Assembly: GCA_014284505.1 (NCBI GenBank)
Contig: JAAFYY010000001.1
Span: forward strand, 1,302,001-1,366,000
Direction of reading: 5' to 3'
Length of the DNA stretch: 64,000 nucleotides
From: Streptacidiphilus sp. 4-A2
Lineage (GTDB): Bacteria; Actinomycetota; Actinomycetes; Streptomycetales; Streptomycetaceae
Every line of letters starts with the position of its first letter. Positions within the stretch are counted from its first letter, which is position 1. The notes beneath the pieces were generated by a model. The model made no database searches. It was given only the letters and a program-made list of their open reading frames with translations, and was not told the DNA's origin. This document shows positions 56,857 to 64,000 of this stretch, piece after piece. The translations under genes and the position numbers were made by a program.

Positions 56857-58551
56857 TTACGACGGGTGTGGTGAGCACCGCCGGCGGCCACAGGCCGGCC
56901 GGGACGCTGCCGGATCCGGTGGTCTGCGGCGACTCCACGAGACCGGCACCGAGGCCGCTGTTCATCACGTTGAAGCCGGAGTCACCGTTGGACACCTGGC
57001 TGATGTAGTTCTGGAGCGTGTTGTTGAAGCTGCCGGACGCGTTCATGGTGGGCGCCTGGGCCCCGCCGTCGGCCTGGCCGGCGATGTAGTTGATGTAGGT
57101 CTGCGCGTAGCCGATCTCGCTGGTGAGCAGCTGCTGGCTGATCTGGGTGTTGGTCGCCCAGCCGAGCGCCGCGTTGGCCTGGTAGACCGACCAGCTGGTG
57201 TTGCCCTGGTTGAGATCCGAGGGCGACTTGCCGAGCAGGCCGAAGGACCACAGCGAGGTCAGCGTCTGCCGACCCAGCTCGCCGGGCTCGTCCTGGGTCA
57301 GGTTGCCGTGCCGGCGCGCGTCGGTGGCCTTCTGGTAGCACACCAGCGAGGTCTCCGTGGCCGAGTCGATCACGCCCAGCTGGATGCCCCCCAACTGGCC
57401 CGGACCGCTGCCGAGATGGCAGGGGTTGCTGCTGCCGACGGTGGAGAGCCGGTACTGGGCCGCCTCCACCAGCAGGTTGGGCGGGTTGTTGGGCATGATC
57501 GGCAGTGAGACGGAGACCGGCTGCGGCTGCTGCGGCGAATTGGCCTGGCCCCCGCTGCTGGTGGTCCCGCTGCCGCTGCCCTTGCCGGAACTGCCCTGGC
57601 CGTTGCCGGGGTTGCCGGCCGGGCTGGACGGCGAGCCGCCGTTGCCGGTCGAGGGGTTGCCGCCGCCAGGCTGCGGAACGGTACTGGGCACGCTCGGCGA
57701 CATCGGCAGGTTGACGCCGACCGGGGCGGTCACCGGCTGGTTGCCGCTGGTCTGGGCCAGCTCCGTGGCCTTGCTCTCGACGGACGGGTGGATCGCGAAC
57801 CACAGCGCCACGAACAGCACGACCAGCATCATCGCGAAACTGAGCACCCGGAAGGTCCACCGGGGCACAGCGTGAGCTGGAGGTAGGTGCCGTCCACCAG
57901 CTCCGGCTCGGCGCCGGAGCGCTGCAACGCGATCTTGAACGGCCGGTTCTCCTTCTGGCCGCTCCACATGATCCGGTTGGGCTTGACCCGCACCTTGCAG
58001 AAGGCCGCCCGGCCGGGCTGGATCTGCAGGTTCGACGGGCGGATGTCGAAGCTGAGCTGGTTGCCGTTCTCCCGGCCCGCGATCGAGGCGGTCAGCGGGA
58101 CGTTCCCGAGGTTGTCCACGGCCAGCGTCGGCCGCCCACGGAACCGTCCCCGGCAGGTCGGCGGCAGGAGTTCGGCCCGGATGTCGGTGAACGGGGTGAT
58201 GGTGAGGTTGCCCTCGGGGACCGTGGTCGCCTCGGGGTGCTCGGTGGGAATGATCTGGACGCCGTACGGGTTGGGCCCGGCGGTGGCGTCCGGGGAGCGC
58301 GGTGGACTGAACGTCAGCTCGACGCTGCCGGTGGTTCCCGGAAACAGCTTCAGGGCGGGCGGCTCCACCCGTACCCACAAAGCCGGGTCGCCGACCGGGA
58401 CGATCCGGTACTCCTCCACAACGTCGCCGGTATTGCGTAGCCTCAGCGTGACCGTGGTGCTACTGCCAGCGTCGACGGTGGTGGACGCGGGTTCCAGGGA
58501 TGTCCATATACTCACCGCACGGACGGTAGCGTTCCCTTGATCATCCGTCAT
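56857..58551 (-). CDS. eCIS-locus membrane protein with Ig-like domains (COG1470-like)
   Basis: About 565 residues, encoded against the rest of the eCIS genes. The N-terminal 230 residues form two Ig/CARDB-like beta domains (TTVTLRLRNTGDVVEEYRIV, LTITPFTDIRAELLPPTCRG). After a one-base loss near 57870 comes one helix FRVLSFAMMLVVLFVALWFA, a Pro/Gly/Ser-rich linker and a C-terminal domain (VIDSATETSLVCYQKATDAR, RQTLTSLWSFGLLGKSPSDL, NYIAGQADGGAQAPTMNAS). With no signal peptide the Ig part is probably cytoplasmic and the C-terminal part outside, so it could link cytoplasmic particles to the membrane. The 3' end is uncertain: a TAA at 56857 is used if another base was lost near 56870. Confidence 0.75.
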
Positions 58552-58572
58552 CGGGCGCAGGGGAAGACTCCA

Positions 58573-58612
58573 GGGCAGCCAAGTCTGCCCTTTCGGGCAA
58601 CCAAAATTGCCC
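58573..58612. promoter_or_regulatory. Two tandem inverted repeats, candidate eCIS operator
   Basis: GGGCAG-CCAAGT-CTGCCC (58573-58590) and GGGCAA-CCAAAA-TTGCCC (58595-58612) are two similar 18-base inverted repeats, each with perfect 6-base arms, whose starts are 22 bases apart, about two helical turns. They lie 22 to 61 bases upstream of the membrane-protein start codon. Spacing on one DNA face suits two dimers of a LuxR-type protein. Confidence 0.6.
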
Positions 58613-58677
58613 TCTTGACTGCCCCGCGTCCTCTATCGATCCCGGGCGCGGTGTTGCAAAGTCAACAGATAGTCGTC

Positions 58678-58691
58678 ACTTACTAGTAAGT
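58678..58691. promoter_or_regulatory. Perfect AT-rich palindrome ACTTACTAGTAAGT
   Basis: A 14-bp perfect palindrome in otherwise GC-rich DNA, about 300 bases before the sheath start and 127 before the membrane-protein start. It is a likely binding site for a regulator of the sheath-tube operon; the TACTAG core could also be part of a -10 box. Confidence 0.5.
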
Positions 58692-58989
58692 ACCCCGGTC
58701 CGGAGAGCGGTATGCACGAGCACAGCACACCGGAATCACGCCGGTGGCGGAGCCACGAGCTCCGCTTCCAGGCCTCCGACGTGGTGCCCGGCCGTCCGCA
58801 CAGCTCCGTGGCGTGCGCAGGTTCTGACCCAGTGGACGGCAGTGAACTCTCGCGGCCGTCGTGCGCTGCGCCGGACAGACCCTCCTGACATTTCCTGAGA
58901 CATCTCACTGAGCGGCAGCGCCCACCGCAGCAAAGCGGCACGGCCCCAGCCGCGTCCGATCGAGCAACCCAGCACAAGGAGAACCACGA

Positions 58990-60571
58990 ATGCCGTCGTA
59001 TCTGTCCCCCGGCGTCTACGTCGAGGAGGTCGCCAGCGGATCGCGGCCGATCGAGGGAGTGGGCACCTCCGTGGCCGCCTTCGTCGGGTTCGCCCCGAGC
59101 GGCCCGCTGAACGACCCGACGTTGGTCACCAACTGGTCCCAGTACGTCGCCGAGTTCGGTGAGTTCACCGACGGGTACTTCCTGGCGCACTCGGTCTACG
59201 GCTTCTTCAACAACGGTGGCAGCGCCGCCTATGTGGTGCGCGTCGGCGGCACCGTGGGCGGGGTGGCCGGCGAGCAGCGTGAGCTGGCGAGCACCCAGCC
59301 CGCCACCGCCAAGGCGATCACCGCCGGTGAGCCCACCCAGCTCGGCGGCTTCCGGGTGGCGGCGATCGCCGCCGGCACCGGCCCGCTGACCGTGGAGGTC
59401 GCGGACGCCGAGGGCGAGGGCCCGGCCGAGCGCTTCAAGCTGATCGTCAAGGACGGCCCCACCGTCGCCGAGACCTTCGACGTCTCCGCCAAGAAGGGCG
59501 GCCGCAACTACGCGGTCACCCAGATCAAGGAGCGCTCCCGGCTGATCGTGCTGGAGGAGGCCGCCCCGGCCGCCCAGCTGGTGCGCCCGGACAACCAGAG
59601 CGTGGCCCTGGCCGCCGTCGCCGCGGCGCCCGCGGGCACCGACGGCTCGGCGACGGTCCGCCCGGTCACCCCGGACCAGTACCTCGGCGACTCGGCCGAC
59701 CGCACCGGCTTCGGCGGTCTGGAAGCGCTGGACGAGATCTCCATGGTCGCCGTCCCCGACCTGATGGCCGCCTACCAGCGCGGCGCGATCGACCTGGAGT
59801 CGGTCAAGGCCGTGCAGCTCGGCCTCATCGCGCACTGCGAGCTGATGGGCGACCGGATGGCCGTCATCGACCCGCCGCCCGGGCTCAACGCCCGTGACAT
59901 CCGCAAGTGGCGGCTGGAGACCAGCAACTACGACTCCCGCTACGCGGCGCTGTACTACCCTGGATCAAGGTCTTCGACCCCTCCAGCGGCCAGTCCCGGG
60001 TCATCCCGCCGAGCGGCCACGTGGCCGGCATCTGGGCGCGCAACGACTCCGAGCGCGGCGTGCACAAGGCCCCGGCCAACGAGATCGTGCGCGGCGCGGT
60101 CGACCTGGAGCTCCAGATCACCCGCGGTGAGCAGGACCTGCTCAACCCGATCGGCGTGAACTGCATCCGCTCCTTCCCCGGGCGGGGTATCCGGGTGTGG
60201 GGTGCGCGTACGCTGGCCTCCGACCCGGCCTGGCGCTACCTCAACGTGCGCCGCTACTTCAACTACCTGGAGGAGTCGATCCTGATCGGCACCCAGTGGG
60301 TGGTGTTCGAGCCGAACGACGACGCGCTGTGGGCCCGGATCCGGCGCAACATCTCGGCGTTCCTGGTCAACGAGTGGCGCAACGGCGCCCTCTTCGGCTC
60401 GCGGCCGGAGGAGGCGTACTACGTCAAGTGTGACGCCGAGACCAACCCGCCGGAGTCCGTGGACCTCGGCCGGGTAGTGTGCGAGATCGGTATCGCCCGG
60501 TCAAGCCGGCCGAGTTCGTGGTCTTCCGGCTGGCCCAGTTCTCCGGCGGCTCCGGCGAGCTGGACGAGTAG
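58990..60571 (+). CDS. eCIS tail sheath protein (Pvc2/Cis2 type)
   Basis: Contractile sheath subunit of about 527 residues, phage tail sheath family. The N-terminus PSYLSPGVYVEEVASGSRPI and SVAAFVGFAPSGPLNDPTLV, and the C-terminal domain (GIRVWGARTLASDPAWRYLN, VRRYFNYLEESILIGTQWVV, FEPNDDALWARIRRNISAFL) with FVVFRLAQFSGG at the end, are the standard elements that interlock subunits. The inserted middle domain is Ala/Gly-rich. Breaks lie near 59960 and 60500. The ATG at 58990 has AAGGAGA. The tube gene follows after 92 bases with a hairpin between. Confidence 0.95.
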
Positions 60572-60605
60572 TCAGCGTCCCGTTCCACCGAGCCACCACC
60601 CCGAT

Positions 60606-60631
60606 GCCGCCCGGCCCGACCGCCGGGCGGC
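60606..60631 (+). promoter_or_regulatory. Hairpin between sheath and tube genes
   Basis: Perfect 9-base arms GCCGCCCGG (60606-60614) and CCGGGCGGC (60623-60631) with an 8-base loop. It may stabilise the tube mRNA or act as a partial terminator that adjusts sheath and tube levels. Confidence 0.5.
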
Positions 60632-60663
60632 TCAACTCCCGCTAGCAGAAAGCCCCCTGCCAC

Positions 60664-61107
60664 ATGTCTCTCCAGCCCGGTGACGCGCTCGCATCACACA
60701 ACTTCGGCCTCCAGATCGACGGCGTCATGGTCGAGTACCTCCAGGAGGTGAACGGCCTGACCATGGAGCAGGACGTCATCGAGTACCAGCAGGTGGCTGC
60801 CAACGGCAAGCCCACCGTGAAGAAGATGCCCGGTGTGAAGAAGGCCGGCCAGTGCACGGTGGTCCGCGGGATGACCCAGTCCGCGTCCTTCAGCCAGTGG
60901 ATCAACGAGTCCATCGCCGGGAACATGGCCATGGCCCGCAAGAACGCGTCGATCATCATGATGGACTACATGAACAACCCGGTGAAGCGCTACAACATGC
61001 GCAACGCCTGGTGCAGCAAGGTCGACGCGAGCACGGTCAAGGCCGGTGACGCCTCCGCGCTCACCGAGACCGTCACCATCGTCTTCGAAGAGCTGGTCAT
61101 CGAGTAA
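60664..61107 (+). CDS. eCIS inner tube protein (Pvc1/Cis1 type)
   Basis: Intact 147-residue inner tube subunit, T4 gp19-like (tail tube family). It builds the hollow tube inside the sheath. The sequence reads DALASHNFGLQIDGVMVEYL, QEVNGLTMEQDVIEYQQVAA, NGKPTVKKMPGVKKAGQCTV, SFSQWINESIAGNMAMARKN and TETVTIVFEELVIE, the usual order. Its stop shares one base with the next start (TAATG), so translation is coupled. Confidence 0.95.
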   Translation: MSLQPGDALASHNFGLQIDGVMVEYLQEVNGLTMEQDVIEYQQVAANGKPTVKKMPGVKKAGQCTVVRGMTQSASFSQWINESIAGNMAMARKNASIIMMDYMNNPVKRYNMRNAWCSKVDASTVKAGDASALTETVTIVFEELVIE

Positions 61108-61600
61108 TGCGCCGTGCCTCCAGTACCACCCAGGCTCCGCCGCCGGCCCCGGTGCCGGCGGCGGAGCCGGTGCCTGCGCCCGCCGCCGCGGCCGCACCCG
61201 CCCCGACGGTTGATGTGATGGAACGTCAGACTCTGCGTACAGAATTCGAGTTCGAGCTGCCGAGGGGCTACGTCGACGAAGCGGGCGTGCTGCACCAGCG
61301 CGGCGTGATGCGACTGGCCACCGCCAAGGACGAGTTGATCCCGCTCCGCGACCTGCGAGTGCAGGAGAACCCGGCCTATCTGTCGGTGGTGCTGCTCGGC
61401 CGGGTGATCACCCGGCTCGGTACACTCCCGATGGTGCACGACGGCATCGTGGAGAACATGTTCGCGTCCGACCTCGCGTTCCTCCAGGACTTCTACCGCC
61501 AGATCAACTCCGAGGGACACACTCGCGCGGCGGTGAACTGCCCGCACTGCGAGGAGCCGTTCGAGGTCGAACTGGGCGGGAGCCGCCTGGGGAATGGTGA
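61107..61600 (+). CDS. eCIS tail-assembly-chaperone-like protein
   Basis: About 165 residues. A Pro/Ala-rich start of 35 residues leads to VDVMERQTLRTEFEFELPRG, then RGVMRLATAKDELIPLRDLR, LLGRVITRLGTLPMVHDGIV, DLAFLQDFYRQINSEGH and AVNCPHCEEPFEVELGG. The pattern recalls phage tail assembly chaperones (one beta-hairpin for the substrate plus helices) and a protein placed directly after the tube gene in other actinobacterial eCIS loci. A CPHC pair hints at half a zinc site. As written, the frame has no stop; restoring one G near 61590 gives an end LGEW at TGA 61598-61600. Confidence 0.7.
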
Positions 61601-61755
61601 CGTACGCGACCAACCTGATTCATCAGGAGGTCGCGTACCTCGCCTACCACTTCCACTGGAGCATGGAAGAAATCCTGGAGTTGGAGCACCGCGACCGTCG
61701 CCGGTACGCGGACGAGATCGCCGCGCTCGTCGCCCGCGCCGGCGCGGAAGGCTGA
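61597..61755 (+). CDS. Small eCIS protein, DUF6760-like
   Basis: A 52-residue protein, starting at GTG 61597, which overlaps the likely stop of the preceding gene by four bases. It reads VTYATNLIHQEVAYLAYHFH, WSMEEILELEHRDRRRYADE and ends IAALVARAGAEG. I recall such a small helical protein (DUF6760) just after the tube and chaperone-like genes in Streptomyces eCIS clusters; the family name is from memory. In phages a second chaperone part often follows by frameshift, which could be its origin. Confidence 0.72.
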   Translation: MTYATNLIHQEVAYLAYHFHWSMEEILELEHRDRRRYADEIAALVARAGAEG

Positions 61756-61765
61756 GGTGCAGGTC

Positions 61766-64000
61766 ATGGCCATACGCGATCGACTACGCAGGGCCGCACG
61801 GATGGACGGACGAGACCCGCAGCCGGGGAACACCCCGGCGCGGGTCCGGCCGCGCCCACGCCTGCCCGGACTCCCCAGCCCGCCGTGGCGCCCAGCCCGG
61901 CACCGGCGCGGGACTGGGCGGTTCTGCCCCCGCTCCAGCGGAGCCTGTCGGTCGGCAGCAGCGGCTCCGTGGCCGCCGCGGACTTCGGCAGCCGGCTCGC
62001 CAGCTGGCAGAACCCGTCGTTCCTGGGCGAGATGTCCCACTCCGTGCAGCGGGACGCCCCCAGCGGCATCGCCCGCGGCCTGCTCCGCGCCTCAGCGGTC
62101 CAGCCCGCCCAACTGGACCTGCCGGCCCTCACCCTGCCGGTCGCCGGACGCCCGGCCACCGAGGCCGGGGAGCCGGCGGTGCAGCGCTCCACCTGGATGC
62201 CGTCGTCCCTGGCGTCGGCGGCCTCGCCGTCGGCCGGGACGTCGTCGGTCGGGACGTCGTCGGTCGGGACGTCCTCGGCCGGGGCAGCGACGGCTGGGAC
62301 GTCGACAGCCGGGGCAGCGTCGGCAGGGACGGCAGTGCGTCCTGCGGCCGCCCCGGGGTCACGGCCTCTGCGGCGAGCGCTCCGGCCGCACCGGTTCCGC
62401 GCCTGCGGGTTCCGCGCCTGCGGGTTCCGCGCCTGCCGGTTCCACGCCTGCGGGTTCCACCCTGCGCCGGTGCAGCGCGCGGCAGTCGTACCCACGGCCG
62501 TCGCTTCCACGCCGCAGAGCAACACGCCGCGGAGCAGCACCTCTGGGGGCAGTACCTCCGGGAGCAGTACCTCGGAGCAGCACCTCCGGGAGCAGCACCT
62601 CCGGGAGCAGCGCGGGCCCGGCGGGACGACCCGCCGGGCTGCCGAGCGTCCCCCTCGTCACCGGGCCGTCGACGCCCGCCGGCGCCGCACCGGCCGTTCA
62701 GCGCGCCCAGGCCACGACGCCGGGCTCCGGCCAGAGCGCGGGCCGCACGGGCGGCGCCGCCTCCCGCCCGGGTACGGCCCCGGCAGCGGCCCAGTCGGCT
62801 CCCGGCACGCCGACCGCGGCAGCCGCAGCGGGCGGGCCCGCGCCGGCCACCCGTGGCACCGCACCCACCCGGCCCCTCGTCAGCCCCGCGTCCGCCGCGA
62901 CTTCACCGGCCGCGCCGACCACGCCGACCACGCCGACCACTCCCGCCGTACAGCGGGCGGCGGCCGCGCCTGCGTCCGCTGTGCCCGCCACCCCTGGGCT
63001 CCCGACCGCGCCCGCCGTGCAGCGCGCGGTGCAGACCCCGGCGACACCCGCGTCGCGCCCCGCCTCCGCGAGCGCTGCGGGCACCCCGATCACCCCGGGC
63101 ACCCCGGGCACCCCGGCGTGCAACGCGCGCAGGCCGCCGCCTCCCGGACGGCTCCCGCCGCCGCGAGCCCGGCAGCCACGCCGACGTCCGACGCCGCGCC
63201 CACCCGCCCGGTCGCGGGACCGACGGCCGCGGCTGCCGTCCAGCGCGCACAGACCGCGACGCCCGGTAGCCCCACTCCCCCGCTGCTCCCGCTGCCACGA
63301 AGCCGACCACCGCGCCCACCCTCGGCGCCGGGCCCAGCCGTCCCCGCGGGCCCGACGAGCGCACCGGCCGCACCGCACGCGGGCCAGACCGGCGCACGCC
63401 CGTCGGCCGCCTCGACTGCTCCGGCCGTCCAGCGGGCACAGACCGCAGCGTCCGGTATCGCCGCGTCCGCTGCTGCTCCGGTGGCCGCGAACCCGACCGG
63501 CACGCCGGCTCGGGCGGCGGGGACGCCGGCCGGACAGCAGGCAGTACCGAACACCGCCGCTCCCGTCGCGGCGGCGCCCGCCGTCCAGCGTGCGGAGAGC
63601 GCAGCGCCGGTGCAGCGCACGGCGGCTGCCCCGCCGCCGCCATCGCCGCCGGGGCCGCTGCCACCGGCGGCGTGCGGTCGGCGCGGCCGGTGGCGCGGAG
63701 GTCCCCGTTGCTCTCCGCGCCCGCGGTTCCGACACCGGGCCGCCGGGTGACCGTTGCCGACAGCGGGCCGCAGCCCGGCGCCACGCGTACGCCAGCCGCA
63801 GCAGCGAGCGTGCAGCGCTCGGCGGCCGCTGCTCCGGTCACCGCGCCCGCGTCACGGCCGGTGGCTTCCGCGGCGCCGCAGACCGGGCAGTCGGCCACCG
63901 CGCCCGCCCCGCGTCGGCGCCCCGGACCGCCAGCGTCCAGCGCGCACCGGGGCAGGCTCCCGCCGCCGCCCCGCCGGGCGCCACGATCCGGCTGCTGCTC
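61766..64000 (+). CDS. Long Pro/Ala-rich eCIS-locus protein with VQR repeats, cut by window end
   Basis: Starts at the ATG 61766 (MAIRDRLRRAARMDGRDPQ) 11 bases after the small DUF6760-like gene. After several frame breaks it shows WAVLPPLQRSLSVGSSG and FGSRLASWQNPSFLGEMSHS, the ordered part. The rest is over 600 residues of Pro/Ala/Thr/Ser low complexity with recurrent VQR motifs (AVQRAQTA, AVQRAES, PVQRT and others). Pentapeptide repeats of the types TSSVG, APAGS and SSTSG come from 15-base DNA repeats near 62230, 62400 and 62530. It is not a recognised enzyme; a tape-measure, linker or effector-carrier role is possible. Many indels make the exact frame uncertain. Confidence 0.6.
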   Translation, partial: MAIRDRLRRAARMDGRDPQPGNTPARVRPRPRLPGLPSPPWRPARHRRGTGRFCPRSSGACRSAAAAPWPPRTSAAGSPAGRTRRSWARCPTPCSGTPPAASPAACSAPQRSSPPNWTCRPSPCRSPDARPPRPGSRRCSAPPGCRRPWRRRPRRRPGRRRSGRRRSGRPRPGQRRLGRRQPGQRRQGRQCVLRPPRGHGLCGERSGRTGSAPAGSAPAGSAPAGSTPAGSTLRRCSARQSYPRPSLPRRRATRRGAAPLGAVPPGAVPRSSTSGSSTSGSSAGPAGRPAGLPSVPLVTGPSTPAGAAPAVQRAQATTPGSGQSAGRTGGAASRPGTAPAAAQSAPGTPTAAAAAGGPAPATRGTAPTRPLVSPASAATSPAAPTTPTTPTTPAVQRAAAAPASAVPATPGLPTAPAVQRAVQTPATPASRPASASAAGTPITPGTPGTPACNARRPPPPGRLPPPRARQPRRRPTPRPPARSRDRRPRLPSSAHRPRRPVAPLPRCSRCHEADHRAHPRRRAQPSPRARRAHRPHRTRARPAHARRPPRLLRPSSGHRPQRPVSPRPLLLRWPRTRPARRLGRRGRRPDSRQYRTPPLPSRRRPPSSVRRAQRRCSARRLPRRRHRRRGRCHRRRAVGAAGGAEVPVALRARGSDTGPPGDRCRQRAAARRHAYASRSSERAALGGRCSGHRARVTAGGFRGAADRAVGHRARPASAPRTASVQRAPGQAPAAAPPGATIRLLL
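62228..62620. repeat. Three arrays of 15-bp coding repeats
   Basis: Within the Pro/Ala-rich gene, units like GGTCGGGACGTCGTC recur from about 62228 to 62340, GGTTCCGCGCCTGCG from 62390 to 62460, and AGCAGCACCTCCGGG from 62523 to 62615. All are multiples of three, so they change length without breaking the frame. Confidence 0.75.

Larger units (their letters stand above)
58552..58989. promoter_or_regulatory. 438-base divergent control region of the eCIS structural genes
   Basis: Separates the minus-strand membrane protein gene from the sheath gene. It has no recognised coding frame. It contains two tandem hairpin motifs near the membrane-protein start, a 14-bp AT-rich palindrome in the middle, a TTGCAA box at 58654-58659, and AAGGAGA ahead of the sheath ATG. 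Confidence 0.5.

Noticed and set aside
53160..64000. A prophage
   Set aside because: Sheath and tube are present, but DUF4255, AAA+ ATPase and a LuxR regulator point to eCIS, and no capsid, terminase, portal or integrase gene is seen.

Overview
The window is about 73% GC by impression, with GTG/TTG starts, 4-nt ATGA/GTGA overlaps, apparent leaderless starts, a conservon, a DasR-type operator and many actinobacterial families. It comes from a Streptomyces-like actinomycete (Streptomyces, Kitasatospora or Streptacidiphilus). I see no rRNA, tRNA, CRISPR array, insertion sequence or integrase, so it looks like chromosome rather than a mobile island. A strong technical feature colours everything: more than half of the genes are interrupted by single-base losses in short G or C runs, while the protein resumes intact in the next frame. 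I read these as assembly or sequencing errors and annotate each gene across its breaks, noting where they are. || Layout. 1-4.9 kb: end of a DHA2 drug exporter, dienelactone hydrolase plus a small partner, an ArsR remnant, an AIM24 protein and a two-domain universal stress protein. 4.9-11.5 kb: nagB with a DasR operator, amidohydrolase, SAM methyltransferase, PAP2-type membrane protein, M20 peptidase and CDF cation transporter. 11.5-15.6 kb: a conservon (kinase, roadblock, DUF742, GTPase) followed by a styrene/indole monooxygenase-like flavoprotein. 15.9-26 kb: alcohol dehydrogenase, secreted LysM-GH16 glycosidase, large LPG-synthase-like membrane protein, isochorismatase-like protein, two-domain VOC protein, the KDPG aldolase/KDG kinase pair, DUF1453 protein and an acetyltransferase. 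26.5-32 kb: threonine dehydrogenase and KBL ligase with a LysR gene, glutamyl-tRNA synthetase, and a GntR/UTRA regulator. 32-34 kb: one long gene joining a gamma-butyrobetaine-hydroxylase-like oxygenase to a PhnZ/TmpB-like HD oxygenase, i.e. a fused phosphonate-degrading enzyme pair. 34-44 kb: DUF1707 protein, secreted cholesterol-oxidase-like flavoprotein, EamA transporter with divergent RpiR regulator, acetyltransferase, PAS-GAF-PP2C phosphatase, dihydrolipoyl dehydrogenase and a VOC protein. 44-48 kb: a magnesium-type P-ATPase with an ArsR gene at each side. 48-52.6 kb: LytR-CpsA-Psr protein, then a module of two exported ferritin-like proteins, a lipoprotein cupredoxin and a small membrane protein. 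|| 53.2-64 kb holds the left part of a contractile injection system (eCIS) of the actinobacterial type: orphan LuxR-type regulator, DUF4255 cap protein, AAA+ ATPase, an opposed gene for a membrane protein with Ig-like domains, tail sheath, inner tube, a tail-assembly-chaperone-like protein, a 52-residue DUF6760-like protein and the start of a long Pro/Ala-rich protein with repeated VQR motifs. Baseplate, spike and effector genes should lie beyond base 64000. || The most interesting items are the eCIS with its two-hairpin candidate operator, the fused TmpA-TmpB-like oxygenase beside a GntR/UTRA regulator, and the ferritin-ferritin-cupredoxin module.
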